DNA from: JACVRW01 sp963819635
GTDB lineage: Bacteria > Actinomycetota > Thermoleophilia > Solirubrobacterales > Thermoleophilaceae
Direction of reading: 5' to 3'
Assembly (NCBI GenBank): GCA_963819635.1
Contig: CAWFWX010000008.1
Location: forward strand, 1-64,000
DNA: 64,000 bases
Both the position numbers and the translations under genes were made by a program. The first letter of the stretch is position 1; each line of letters opens with the position of its first letter. Below are positions 10,319-19,784 of this stretch, piece after piece. Under the pieces are notes generated by a model that made no database searches, was not told the origin of the DNA, and saw only the letters and a program-made list of their open reading frames with translations.

Positions 10319-11567
10319 GTGCTCGACCTCAAGCGGCTGATCCGAGAGGACCCGGACCGAGTCCGCGCCGCGCTGGCAGCGCCGCGGCGACGCCGACGTG
10401 CTCGACGAGGCGCTCGCCCTCGACTCGCGGCGGCGGGAGCTGCTGCCGGAGCTCGAGCAGCTGCGGGCGGAGCAAGAACCAGGCAGTCCAAACGGATCGG
10501 CGAGCTCCAGCGCTCGGGCCAGGACGCGTCGGCGAAGCGATCGCCGCGGTCCGCTGCGCTCGGCGCGCCAGAAGGAGCTCGAGGAGGAGCTGCGCGGAGG
10601 TGGAGGAGCGGCTGAGGTCGACGCGGGAGGGGCTGCCGAACCTGCCCATTCCCGACGGTGCTCTCCGAGGAAGAGGAGTGGTGCGGAAGGTGGGCGAGCA
10701 GCGGCCAGCCCGGCCTCGACCACCTCGACCTGCGGCGACCTCGTCGACCTCGAGGCGCGGCGCGCGGGTGTCCGGGTCGCGCTTCGTCTATCTCAAGGGG
10801 CCGCTGGCCGATGCTCGAGTTCGCGCTCGTGCAGTGGGCGATGGGGTGCTGTCCGAGACGGGATTCACGCCGGTGATCCCGCCGGTGCTGGTGCGCGAGG
10901 AGGCGCTCTACGGGACGGGCTCGGGGCCGACACCGAGCAGCAGATCTATCGCGTGCCCGACGACGACCTGTATCTGGTCGGGCACCTCGGAGGTGCCGCT
11001 GGCATCGCTCCACGGCGGCCGAGATGCTCGAGCGGAGCTGCCGCGCCGCTACGCGGGCTTCTCGACTTGCTTCCGCCGCGAGGCCGGCGCGGCCGGCAAG
11101 GACACGCGCGGCATTTTCCGCGTGCACCAGTTCGACAAGGTCGGTAGATGTTCATCTACGGCGCCGGGATGAGTCGCCCGACGAGCACGAGCGGCTGCTC
11201 GGCGGTCGAGGAGTGCTGCTCGGCGAGCGAAGATCCCCTACCGCGTGGTCAACATCGCGGTGGACGAGCTGGGCGATCGGCGGCGAGAAGTACGACGTCG
11301 AGGCGTGGCTACCGGGCAGCGAGTGATACCGCGAGGTCACGTCGGGCTCGAACACCACCGACTTCCAGTCGCGCCGCCTGGACGTCGCTACCGCCCGGCG
11401 GACACCAAGGGCCCGCGCCACTGCACACGCTCAACGGCACCGCCGTCGCCGTGGGCCGCACGCTGATCGCGATCGTCGAGAACCACCAGCAGCCGGACGG
11501 CTCGATCGCGATCCCCGCCCCCCTGCACCGCTTCGGCGCGCCGGAGACGATCTCAGCCGCGGGCTAG
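10319..11567 (+). CDS. serS: Seryl-tRNA synthetase (heavily frame-broken consensus)
   Basis: The enzyme charges tRNA-Ser and is essential. The span fits a 415-residue SerRS. Reading across frames gives the N-terminal coiled-coil arm (LDLKRLIREDPDRV and LRAEQ onwards), the TSEVPLASLHGG block, class II motif 2 (FSTCFRREAGAAGKDTRG, then FRVHQFDKV) and motif 3 (RTLIAIVENHQQPDGS). More than ten one-base indels interrupt it, several at GCGC/CGCG steps. An essential single-copy gene cannot be this damaged in a living cell, so this is the clearest evidence for sequencing error in the region. tRNA-Ser(UGA) follows directly. Confidence 0.93.
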
Positions 11568-11581
11568 CCTGAAGCCATCCC

Positions 11582-11671
11582 GGAGGGGTGGCAGAGCGGT
11601 TGAATGCGTCGGTCTTGAAAACCGATAGGGGCCGTCACGGTCCCTCGTGGGTTCGAATCCCACCCCCTCCG
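11582..11671 (+). tRNA. tRNA-Ser (anticodon UGA)
   Basis: The 90-base gene folds with acceptor GGAGGGG paired to CCCCTCC, an anticodon stem TCGGT/ACCGA around loop CTTGAAA (anticodon TGA), a long class II variable arm (GGGGCCGTCACGGTCCC) and a T-loop GTTCGAATC. The discriminator is G and no CCA is encoded. It begins 14 bp after serS, placing the tRNA beside its own synthetase. Confidence 0.96.
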
Positions 11672-11691
11672 CTAGAGCTACGGCGCGTGCC

Positions 11692-12504
11692 CTACTTCCG
11701 CGTGCCGACCGAGACCAGGTACTCCTGCTCGAGCGTGCGTCGTCGCTGCCGAGGTTCTGCACCTCGGTGAAGTCGTTCATCGCCTTGATCAGCTCGTCCT
11801 CCTTGCCGTTGTTGCGCGCGTTGTTCACCGTCACGATCGTCGGGCCGTAGTGCTCTATGAAGTGCGTCGCGTAGTCGTGGGGGTGGTCGAACTGCGGGAC
11901 GTCGAGCATGGCTCGCTCGTGCGTGCGCCACTTGACGCGGTCGCCGAACAGCTCGGCCAGGTGACCCTCGCCGCCCCACAGCGCGGCGGGGCGGCGCCGG
12001 CCGGCGGGGGCGTTTCGACACGGGCATGGTCTTGAACAGCTCGCCGATCATGCCCTCCGGGGTCCAGCTCACGACCGCGATCCGGCCGCCGGGCTTGGTG
12101 ACGCGGACGAGTTCGTCGGCGGCGTGCTGGTGGTGCGGCGCGAACATCACACCGACGGGGCTGACGACGTCGAAGTGCTCGTCGGCACGGGCAGGTTCTC
12201 GGCGTCGGCTTCCGCCCAGTCGAGGGAGACGCCCTCGCTCTCGGCGCGCGCGCGGCCCGCGTCGAACAGCTCGGGTGTCAGGTCGCTGGCGGTGACGGTG
12301 GCGCCGGTGGCGGCGGCGGGGATCGACGCGTTGCCGGTGCCCGCGGCCACGTCGAGCACGCGGTCGCCCGATCCGATGCCGGCCGCCTCGACCAGCCGCG
12401 GTCCCAGCGGCAGCAGGAACGTCTCGACCATTGACGGGTAGTCGCCCTGATGCCCACATCTTGCGGTGGCGGGCCTTCAGCTCGGAGTCCTGTGCAGTGG
12501 CCAC
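11692..12504 (-). CDS. SAM-dependent class I methyltransferase (frame-broken)
   Basis: The SAM-binding motif I is RVLDVAAGTGNASIPAA, followed by TASDLTPELFD (motif II) and VRVTKPGGRIAVVSWTPEG. The C-terminal part contains FIEHYGPTIVTVNNARNNG and ends LEQEYLVSVGTRK. The GTG start at 12504 has a very strong GGAAGGAGGG ribosome site. At least four indels break the frame, near 12450, 12180, 12000-11930 and 11750. The UbiE/Coq5-like core suggests a small-molecule substrate that cannot be named. It is divergent from the acetamidase-like gene. Confidence 0.8.
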   Translation of the reverse strand: MATAQDSELKARHRKMWASGRLPVNGRDVPAAAGTAAGRGGRHRIGRPRARRGRGHRQRVDPRRRHRRHRHRQRPDTRAVRRGPRARRERGRLPRLGGSRRREPARADEHFDVVSPVGVMFAPHHQHAADELVRVTKPGGRIAVVSWTPEGMIGELFKTMPVSKRPRRPAPPRRAVGRRGSPGRAVRRPRQVAHARASHARRPAVRPPPRLRDALHRALRPDDRDGEQRAQQRQGGRADQGDERLHRGAEPRQRRRTLEQEYLVSVGTRK

Positions 12505-12610
12505 CGGACCCTCCTTCCAGGTTGACCTGAAGACCCTCGCAGCACCCGACTTGCTTGGCAAGGACCCGGGTATAGACCGCGCGATTTCCACCCCAGCAGA
12601 GGAGGCGTCC

Positions 12611-13916
12611 GTGCGCGAGGAGTTCCGTCCCGAGGCGGCGTTCGAGACCCTGTCGGAGGGCATCGGGCGGCGTGACCTGTTCCGAGCGGCGACGGCCATC
12701 GGCGCGGGGGCGATCGCGCCGGCATGGATGCTGTCGCCCGGCGTCGACGAGGTCGCCGCGCAGGCCGGCGGCGACGGCCCCGGGCCGCGGATCCTGCAGA
12801 GCGGCCGCGGGCGGCGGCCCGGCAGCTACATCACCTCGACGCCCGACGCGATCCGCTGGGGCCACCTGCCCAACCGGACCGCCAAGGCGGTCCGCACCGT
12901 GCGCTCGGGCTCGGTGGTGACCTTCGACACCGTCTCCCACGAGGGGATCCTCGAGGACCAGGGGCGCGACCCCGTCGCCTACTTCGCGCGCAAGGGCGTG
13001 CGCGAGAGCAACGTCCTCGACGACGCCCGCGCGATCGCCGCCTCGGACCTCGAACACGACTTCGACAAGGACGGCCCGCACATCATCACCGGGCCGGTGA
13101 ACGTCATCGGCGCGCGGCCGGGCGACGTGCTGCGCGTCGACGTGGTCGGGCTCACGCCGCGCGTGTCCTACGGCGTGGTCTCCAACCGCCACGGCAAGGG
13201 CGCGCTGCCCAACGAGTATCCGCTGCGCCCGAGCCGGACCCCAACGCGAGCGCCCAGCGCCCGGAGCTCTACAACAACGTCTCGGTCTTCACCCCGGTGC
13301 GGCGGATCCGCGGCGGAGTTCCGCGGCGTGCTGCCGGTGTCACAGCGCCTGCGGGCGGAGTTCCCGATCGACCCGTTCATGGGCGTCATGGGCGTCGCCC
13401 TGGACACCGCCGAGCGGGTCAACTCGATCCCGCCGACGCCGGCGGGCGGCAACCTCGACATCCGCGACCTGACCGTCGGCTCGCGGCTGTACCTGCCCGT
13501 GTTCGTGCCGGGCGCGAAGTTCTTCGTCGGCGATCCGCACTACCGCCAGGGCGACGGCGAGGTCGCGCTGACCGCGCTCGAGGCGCCGCTGCGCGGGACG
13601 TTCCGCCTGACGGTGCTCAAGCAGGGCGCGAGCGCGATCCCCGGCGGCCGCGGGACGCTCGACATGCCGTTCGGCGAGAACGCCGACTTCTGGATGCCGG
13701 TCGGGCTGAACGCCGACCTCGACGAGGCGATGAAGCAGGCCGTGCGCGAGGCGATCGAGTTCCTGCACGGCGAGCACGGGATGTCCGCGCGCGGTCGCCT
13801 ACGCGTACATGAGCGCGGCGACCGACTACGTCGTCAGCCAGGTCGTCGACCGCACGAAGGGCGTGCACGCGCGGATCTCCAAGGCGCACTTCGTGAAGAG
13901 GCGCGGCCGGCGGTAA
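12611..13916 (+). CDS. Acetamidase/formamidase family protein with Tat signal
   Basis: The protein starts at GTG 12611 behind AGAGGAGG. The N-terminus GRRDLFRAATAIGAGAIAP is a twin-arginine export signal. The mature part matches the FmdA/AmdA fold: SGSVVTFDTVSHEG, NVIGARPGDVLRVDVVG, the DPFMGVMGVA block and the ADFWMPVGLNADLDEAMKQA C-terminal block. Family members hydrolyse short amides such as formamide and are usually cytoplasmic, so export is notable. Paired compensating indels near 13235 and 13310 and one near 13790 break the frame. The C-terminus is basic (HFVKRRGRR). Confidence 0.85.
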
Positions 13917-13939
13917 CCGCACCTGCCACCATCCGGGCC

Positions 13940-14459
13940 ATGCCGAGGATCTGGTGGTGCTCGCCGCAGCCGTGCTCGGACTCGTCGCCTGCGGCGAGGA
14001 CGAGGCCGAGCGCTCGGCCGCGCCGCCGGAGACGGCTCCGAGGCGGAGGCCGAGCCGCCGGACAAGCCGGACAAGCCGGACAAGGAGCAGTCGAAGACCC
14101 GAGGCGGGCACCGAGATCGTGCTCGCCGGCTCCGACTTCGGCGACATGCTCTACGACTCGCGCAAGCAGGCGATCTACGTCTTCGAGCTCGACGAGAAGG
14201 CCAAGTCGAACTGCTACGACGAGTGCGCCGTCGCCTGGCCGCCGGTCTACGCCGAAGGGCGAGCCGGTGGCCGGCTGGGTGTGCGGGAGAACCTGCTCGG
14301 AACGACGAAGCGCCGCGACGGCCGCAGCCAGGTCACGTACGCCGGCAAGCCGCTCTACTTCTACGCGCACGAGGAGCCCGGCCAGGTCCTCTGCCACGAC
14401 GTCGACCTGAACGGCGGCCTCTGGTGGGCGTCGGGCCGGACGGCGAGCCGCGGCCCTAG
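13940..14459 (+). CDS. Secreted lipoprotein with COG4315-type repeat
   Basis: The leader leads into LGLVACGEDEAE, a lipobox, followed by an Asp/Lys/Pro-rich linker (PDKPDKPDK) and the 'secreted repeat of unknown function' domain (DSRKQAIYVFELDEKAKSNCYDEC..WPPV and GKPLYFYAHEEPGQVLCHDV). Two cysteines in CYDEC are typical of the domain. Frame breaks occur near 13955, 14035, 14100, 14260 and 14430. The stop TAG shares the tetramer CTAG with the stop of the convergent gene. Function is unknown. Homologues are extracytoplasmic and often sit near redox genes. Confidence 0.75.
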
Positions 14460-15527
14460 GCGGCGGCGCTCACCGAGTACACCGGCGGCAGCCGCGTGGC
14501 CGCTCAGGCCGACCAGCTCGCGCCCGCGTCGCCCGAGGCGAACACGTCGCCCGACGTGGCGCCGAAGTAGAGGCCGAGCGAGTCGCCCTCGCCGGCCCAG
14601 TGAGGGTCGCGCAGGATCGTAGGTGCACGCGTGCTCCTGCGGCAGGCCCTCGCCGACGTGGCAGTCCAGCTCGCCCCGGCGTCCCGCGTTCGTACACGCG
14701 CACCTTCGCGTCCGGTGTGGTGCGGTCCATGTCCGCGGTCAGTGGGATCAGGTACGCGCTGTCGGGATCGGCGGGGTGGACATCGCGAGCGGGAAGCCGA
14801 AGTCGGAGGGCAGTCCCTCGGCGATCGACGTCCACGACTCGCCGGCGTCGTCGGAGCGGTACACGCCGCCGTGGAACTGCATGAACATCCGCTCGGGTTG
14901 CTTCGGCGCGCGGTGGATGCGGTGCACGCAGAAGCCCATCTCGTCTTCCGGCGTGTCCTCGGGCAGGTAGCCCGCCATCAGGCCGCGGTTGCCGCGCCGC
15001 CAGGTCTGGCCGCCGTCGTCGGTCAGCCACATGCCCGCCGCCGAGATCGCGCACGCGAGCCGGTCCGGCTCGCCGGGCCAGGTGACGATCGAGTGCAGGC
15101 ACAGGCCGCCGCCGCCCGGCATCCACTTCGACCTGGTCGGGTGCTCCCACAGGCCGCGGTTGAGCTCCCAGCTCTCGCCGCCGTCGCGGCTCTCGAACAG
15201 CACGCCGGGGTCGCCGCCGGCCCATAGCTGGCCGTCGGCCTCGCCGGGCACGATCACCCAGATCCGCTCGAGCGCCTGGTCGCCGCCCTCGGGCAGGGCG
15301 ATGCCGCTCGCCTGCTCCCACTCGCCGCCGACGTCGTCGGTGTAGAAGATCTTCGGGCCGTAGAAGGCGCTCGTCACGGACGCGAGCACGCGTCCCGAGC
15401 GCCGGTCGCGCACCGCGTACTCCACCGGCTCGCCCGGCGAACGCGCGCCCGGCTACCTCGAACGGATCGCCCGGCTCGCCCTCCAGCGCGAACAGCCCCT
15501 TCTTCGTGCGAGCATCAGCTCCGTCAT
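14456..15527 (-). CDS. BNR/sortilin-like repeat beta-propeller protein (sialidase-like, non-secreted)
   Basis: The sequence contains repeated BNR (Asp-box) motifs, SRDGGESWELN, TDDGGQTWRRG, SDDAGESWTSI and an SGDAGASW near the end, which mark blades of a beta-propeller. No signal peptide precedes LMLARTKKGLFAL, so it is probably cytoplasmic. The ATG has GGAGGATGAG upstream, and the moaD-like stop lies within that ribosome site. Frame breaks occur near 15510, 15435 and in 14480-14760. It is the last gene of the VOC/MoaD-like/BNR set. The catalytic residues of true sialidases were not found, so enzymatic activity should not be assumed. Confidence 0.8.
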
Positions 15528-15531
15528 GTCC

Positions 15532-15792
15532 TCATCCTCCCGAGATCGCCGGCAGCACGTCGATGCGGTCGTCGTCGCCCACGGCCGTCTCCGCGTCGCC
15601 GAGCTCGCCGTTCACGAACACGTTGATGTGGCGCCTGATCTTCCCTCGCTCGTCGGGATCCAGCCGCCGGTGGCGGGGTGGTCGCGCTCTATCGCCTGCA
15701 GCAGCTCCAGCACGGTGGCCCCGTCGATCGCGTGCTCACCGCGCTCGCCGGCGAGGCGCGTTGAGGGGACCGCGAAGTCGTACCGTCGTCAC
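15532..15792 (-). CDS. MoaD/ThiS-like ubiquitin-fold sulfur carrier protein
   Basis: About 86 residues after correcting two or three indels. It starts at GTG 15792 (VTTVRLRGPL), has DGATVLELLQAIERDHP, the INVFVNGEL strand and DDDRIDVLPAISGG, ending in the diagnostic Gly-Gly tail that is adenylated and thiocarboxylated in MoaD/ThiS proteins. The GTG overlaps the VOC stop (GTGA), and its stop sits within the ribosome site of the BNR gene. No MoaE, MoeB or ThiF-like partner is adjacent, so it may serve an unidentified sulfur-transfer reaction rather than molybdopterin synthase. Confidence 0.75.
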
Positions 15793-16178
15793 TGTCCGAC
15801 GACTTGGAGGACCGACGCCGACGTTGCCCGCCGGGTACTTCGAACCAGGCGATGTCCGGTCCCTGGCGTCATCACCCCGCGCTCGTCGGTGATGCCCTCG
15901 TCGTGCTCGAAGGTCACCCGGCCTCGGTCAGCTCGCTGTCACCGCGCGGTCGATGTCGTCGACCACGAAGTCGTGCGTCGTCTCTGGCGTTGCGGGCTCG
16001 TGGTCCGTCTTGGGGTAGACGAACACGTAGTCGCCGTCGCCGATGTGGACCTGGAGGAAGCCGGCCTCGTCCTCGGTTACCTCGAGTCCGAGCGTCTCGC
16101 CGTAGAACCGCTTCGCGGCGGGATGTCGTCCACCGAGCACGCCGCTGAATGCTCTGTGTAGGTCGACATGGTCCGCAT
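15789..16178 (-). CDS. VOC/glyoxalase superfamily protein
   Basis: A single-domain vicinal-oxygen-chelate protein: PAAKRFYGETLGLEV, DYVFVYPKTDHEPATP, HDFVVDDIDRAV and a C-terminal PDIAWFEVPAGNV/VLQVVGQ. Such proteins are metal-dependent lyases, dioxygenases or drug-binding proteins; the substrate cannot be read from sequence. Starts are ATG 16178 or ATG 16169. A TAGAAC box just upstream favours the latter as a leaderless start. The first gene of a coupled cassette (VOC, MoaD-like, BNR), it lies behind a perfect palindrome. Frame breaks occur near 15960, 15870 and 15820. Confidence 0.75.
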
Positions 16179-16190
16179 GTTCTACCACAC

Positions 16191-16207
16191 AGTTGGAAAT
16201 TCCAACT
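16191..16207. promoter_or_regulatory. Perfect palindromic operator upstream of VOC/MoaD/BNR cassette
   Basis: A 17-bp sequence with two perfect 8-bp arms, AGTTGGAA and TTCCAACT, around one central base. It ends seven bases upstream of the TAGAAC -10-like box of the VOC gene, so a bound repressor would block polymerase. It also overlaps the last codon of the ABC ATPase gene upstream. The shape fits a dimeric regulator such as MarR or TetR; no such gene lies next to it. Confidence 0.6.
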
Positions 16208-17008
16208 AGCGGCCGTGCCGCGCCCCGCCGCCCGAGCGGCAGGCACAGTGGGGTGCCCTCCCACGGGATGCGGCACGACCTCGGCCTCGATCCCGTCGAC
16301 GGCGCCGACCGTCGGCGGTGACGATCTCCGCCGGCGGCCCCTGGGAGTGGATCCGCCCGTCGTCATCGCGACGATCTGGTGCGCGTAGCGCGACGCCTGG
16401 TTGAGGTCGTGGAGGACCAGCACGACCGTCCCCCCGCTCGTCGCGCTCGTTCAGCTCCTCGAGCAGGTCGAGCACCTCGACCTGGTGGGCGAGGTCGAGG
16501 TAGGTCGTCGGCTCGTCGAGCAGCAGGACCTCGGTGTCCTGGGCGAGGGCCATCGCCACCCAGGCGCGCTGGCGCTGGCCACCCGGAAGCTCGTCGAGGG
16601 GGCGGTCCGGAACGACTGCGTGCCCGTCACCTCGAGGGCCCAGTCGACCTGGTGCTGGTCGTCGCGCGACCACTGCTGCAGCGAGCCTCTGGTGCGGGTA
16701 GCGACCCCGCGCGACGAGGTCCTCGACGGTCAGCCCGTCCGGCGCCGACGGCGCCTGGGGCATCAGCCCGATGCGCCGGGCGACCGCGCGCGTGGTGCCA
16801 GCTGGCCAGCTCGGATTCGCCGTCGAGCAGCACCGCGCCGCAGCGGGGCTTCAGCAGCCGGATCAGGCCGCGCAGGAGCGTCGACTTGCCGCATGCGTTC
16901 GCGCCGATGATCGCGGTGACGGCGCCGACCGGATCTCGAGTCGAGAGGCATCGGCGATCCACCGGGGTACCGTCGTAGTCCAGGGTCAGTTCTCGGCGCG
17001 CAGGTCAT
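16206..17008 (-). CDS. Iron-siderophore ABC transporter ATPase (FecE/FepC-like, frame-broken)
   Basis: The ATPase powers uptake through the two permeases encoded upstream. Walker A is GANACGKST, the signature loop is LPGGQRQR and Walker B is EVLLLDEPTTYLDL, the Thr-Tyr-Leu-Asp form typical of the siderophore subfamily. Frame breaks occur near 16960, 16800, 16690, 16610 and 16430. The boundary with the permease is unresolved: ATG 17008 is one option, a GTG about 30 bases further upstream another. The stop overlaps the palindrome that precedes the VOC gene. No substrate-binding protein gene is present in the operon. Confidence 0.85.
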
Positions 17009-18045
17009 GTGGGCGACCCGCCCGCACGGGCGGTTGGAGCGGTAGAGCAGGTACAGGAAGAACGGCGCGCCCAGCATGGAGGTGACGATCCCGACGGGCA
17101 GCTCGTCCGGTGCGATCACGATCCGCCCGATCAGATCGGCGGCGAGCACGAGCGTCGCGCCGCAGATCGCTGCCGCGGGCAGCACCGCGGCGCCCGGAGC
17201 GTCGGTCAGCCGGCGCGCGATGTGAGGGGCGACGAAGGCGACGAACCCGATCGGCCCGGCGGCCGCGACGGCAAGCGCGGCGAGCGCCGCCGCGAGCACC
17301 ACGAGGCCGAGGCGCGCGCGCTCGACCCGCACGCCGAGCCCGCGCGCCGTCTCCTCGCCGAGCGCGAGGGCGTCAAGCGAGGGGGCCAGCGCCACGAGCA
17401 CCGGCACCAGCGCCGCGATGCCGCCAAGCAGCGGCCAGACGTCGGCGAACGTGCGCCCGTTCAGGGACCCGACGAGCCACACGTAGGCGTCCACCACGAA
17501 CTCGATCTGCCCCTGGACGAGCATGTAGTAGATGCCGGCTACCCCGATCATCTGGATGCCGATCCCCACCAAGACGAACCGGTACGGGGAGAGGCCCCGG
17601 CGCCAGGCGAGCGCGTACACGCCGGCGCGGGCGGCGACGAGTGCGCCCGCGAAAGCGGCGAACGGGAGCACCACGCTCCCGGCGCCGAGGATGAAGACGC
17701 TCACGCCGGCGAAGCTGGCGCCGGTCGTGATCCCGATGATGTCGGGCGCGCGAGCGGGTTGGCGAGCGTCTGGAGGATGCGCCGGCGATCGCGAGCGCGG
17801 CGCCGGTGAGTACGGCGACGAGATCCCCCGCGGGACGCGCAGCTCGAGCACGATGAAGCTCGGCGCCGGTCGGCCCGCGCCGACGAGCGCGGCGAGCACG
17901 TCGTCGAGCGGGCGATCGGGAACTCGCCGTGGCCGAGATGGAGCGCGAACACCGCCAGCTCGCCGCTCCCACGCCGGTGCACGCGACGCCGAGCACGCGC
18001 AGGTCCGGCCCGCAGCGACACCGCCGACGCCGGCCTGACCATCAC
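17005..18045 (-). CDS. FecCD-family iron-siderophore permease (second permease)
   Basis: A polytopic permease with the family hallmarks NPLARPDIIGITTGASFAGV, the membrane segment VVLPFAAFAGALVAARAGV, LSPYRFVLVGIG and GPIGFVAFVAPHIARRLT, ending LPVGIVTSMLGAPFFLYLLYRSN. About 345 residues with nine or ten membrane segments. Frame breaks fall mainly in the N-terminal third (17750-18000) and at the 3' end. ATG 18045 overlaps the end of the first permease gene. It forms a heterodimeric channel with that protein. Confidence 0.85.
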
Positions 18046-19106
18046 GGCGCGCGGCTCACAGCTCCGCGCCCGCGGCGCACCGCGCCGATGAGACCGGGCG
18101 TGCCGATCACCGCCGTGACGATCCCGACCTCGCCTCGGCGGGCGCGCGATCGATCCGCCCCGCGACGTCGGCTCGTCAGCAGGAGGATCGCGCCGAGCAG
18201 CGTGCTGTCGGGGATCGATCCAGCGGTAGTCGGGGCCGACAGCGCGCGCGCGGCCATGTGCGGGACGGTCAGCCCGACGAACGCGATCGGCCCGGCGGCG
18301 GCGACCGCGCCGCCGTCGAGCAGGATGAACCGCGCTGGCCGCGGCGGCTCTGCGCCCGGTCGCACCCGCTGGCCGAGCGATCGCGCGACGTCCTCACCGA
18401 GGGCGAGCGCGTTCAGGCTCTTGCCGGCGACGAGCGCGATTGCGATCCCGACGCCGATGAAGGGGCGACCTGACAGGCGCGACGCTCGAGGTCGCGGCCG
18501 GCGATCGAGCCGACCACCCAGAGGCGGTACTCGTCGAGGCCTGCGGCGTGAGCGGCGAGCACCGCCCAGGTGAGCGCGACCAGCATCGCGCGACAGGCCG
18601 CGCCCGGCGAGCGCGAGCTTGATCGGCGTCGCGCCGTCGCCGCCCGACGCGCCGAGCGCCGTAGACGACCAGCGCCGCGACCACCGCGCCGACCAGCGCG
18701 AACGGGATGTAGCCGGCGACGGTCGTCACGCCGAGCAGGAAGATCGCCACGACGACCGCGAACGCCGCGCCCGCGTCGATGCCGGGCGCCCCGGGGTCTG
18801 CGAGCGGGTTCCGCGTCACGCCCTTGCATCACCGCGCCGGCCAGGCGCCGAGCGACGCCGCCGACCGCGAGACCGATGCGCGTCCGCGGCACGCGCAGCG
18901 TCGCGGATGACGCGTGCGCGTCGGTGTCCTCGGGCGTCGTGAGGGCGTCGATCACGTCGCCGATCGGGATCTTCAGCGACCCGTACCGCGATCGAGGCGA
19001 GGCAGACGATCCCGAGCAGTCCCGCGACCGCGGCCAGGCCGCCGGCGCGCGCTGCCGGACCCACCAGCGGCGCGGTCCGGGAGCGGGTTGGCGCCTCTAT
19101 CACCAC
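18042..19106 (-). CDS. FecCD-family iron-siderophore permease (first permease)
   Basis: First gene of the uptake operon. GTG 19106 starts a short cytoplasmic tail followed by a membrane segment (AGGLAAVAGLLGIVCLASIAV). Family motifs include LRVPRTRIGLAVGG, VTRNPLADPGAPGID, YRLWVVGSIAGR, LNALALGEDVARSLGQRV and GPIAFVGLTVPHMAARAL. More than eight indels interrupt it, yet every block is present in order, so it is not a pseudogene. A DtxR/IdeR box lies immediately upstream, placing expression under iron control. Confidence 0.83.
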
Positions 19107-19107
19107 G

Positions 19108-19126
19108 GCGAGTTAGGCTAACCTAA
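19108..19126 (-). promoter_or_regulatory. DtxR/IdeR iron box
   Basis: On the minus strand the 19-mer is TTAGGTTAGCCTAACTCGC. The first nine bases and the CTAAC of the second half match the known consensus TTAGGTTAGGCTAACCTAA; only the last four bases diverge. It begins one base upstream of the permease start codon. An Fe-loaded DtxR/IdeR repressor bound here would shut off iron uptake, and could also affect the divergent sulfite-oxidase-like gene. Confidence 0.8.
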
Positions 19127-19157
19127 GCCGCCCTTTCGCCCGCCCGTCCCGTGCGCT

Positions 19158-19163
19158 TAGACT
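19158..19163 (+). promoter_or_regulatory. -10 box for leaderless sulfite-oxidase-like gene
   Basis: The hexamer TAGACT fits TANNNT and ends six bases before GTG 19170, the distance at which transcription normally starts. A leaderless mRNA beginning at that GTG is likely, and no ribosome site is present. The same hexamer occurs before the met8-like gene at the other end of the window. Confidence 0.45.
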
Positions 19164-19169
19164 CGCACC

Positions 19170-19784
19170 GTGGCGGCAACTTCATCTCCCGCGGCTTCAC
19201 GGGGCGCCGGCGCGTCCCGGAGGAGCTGGCGGCGACGGGTCCCGCCGGGCCAGTACTTCGAGCGCGGCTTCCCGGTGCTCACGGCCGGCCCGACGCCGCG
19301 GCTCGAGACCGCGGCGTGGAGCTTCCGCGTCGACGGCATGGTCGGGACGAGCGCGAGTGGAGCTGGGAGGAGTTCCACGCGCTGCCGTTCGAGACGGTGC
19401 CGTGCGACATCCACTGCGTGACGAAGTGGTCGAAGCTCGGCACGAGCTTCGGCGGCGTGTCGCTCGACGTGCTGCTCGAGCGGGGCCGAGCCGCTCGGCG
19501 CGTACGCGATGGCCTACTCCTACGGCGGCTACACGACGAACCTGGCGCTCGAGGACCTGACCGACGGCAAGGCGTGGGTCGTGACCGAGCACGAGGGCGA
19601 GCCGCTGCCGCGCGAGCACGGCGGCCCGGCGCGGCTGCTCGTGCCGCACCTGTACTTCTGGAAGAGCGCGAAGTGGGTCGCCGGGCTGCGGATCATGGAC
19701 CACGACGAGCCCGGCTTCTGGGAGGCGAACGGCTACCACAACCGCGGCGACCCCTGGAAGGAGGAGCGCTATTGGACGGACTGA
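19170..19784 (+). CDS. Sulfite-oxidase-like molybdopterin oxidoreductase
   Basis: A short SUOX-fold protein of about 205 residues. The Mo-coordinating cysteine lies in DIHCVTKWSKL, followed by YSYGGYTTNLALEDL, KSAKWVAGLRIMD and the C-terminal GDPWKEERYWTD. The family lacks the haem and dimer domains of true sulfite oxidase; its substrate is unknown. The N-terminus SRGFTGRRRVPEEL/VPPGQYFERGFPVL is split by a frame break near 19238, with others near 19350 and 19490. Upstream GTG 19151 in another frame is the alternative start. The next gene, overlapping its end, is a ferredoxin-reductase-like partner. Confidence 0.85.

Noticed and set aside
10319..11567. serS as a pseudogene
   Set aside because: All catalytic motifs are present in order and the gene is essential; the many single-base indels match the error-rich zone around it.
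14456..15527. Active sialidase
   Set aside because: Asp-box motifs define the propeller, but I could not find the arginine triad, Tyr/Glu pair or export signal of true sialidases.
15532..15792. Genuine molybdopterin synthase small subunit
   Set aside because: The fold and Gly-Gly tail fit, but there is no MoaE nearby and moaC/mogA lie more than 45 kb away, so only a MoaD/ThiS-like label is supported.
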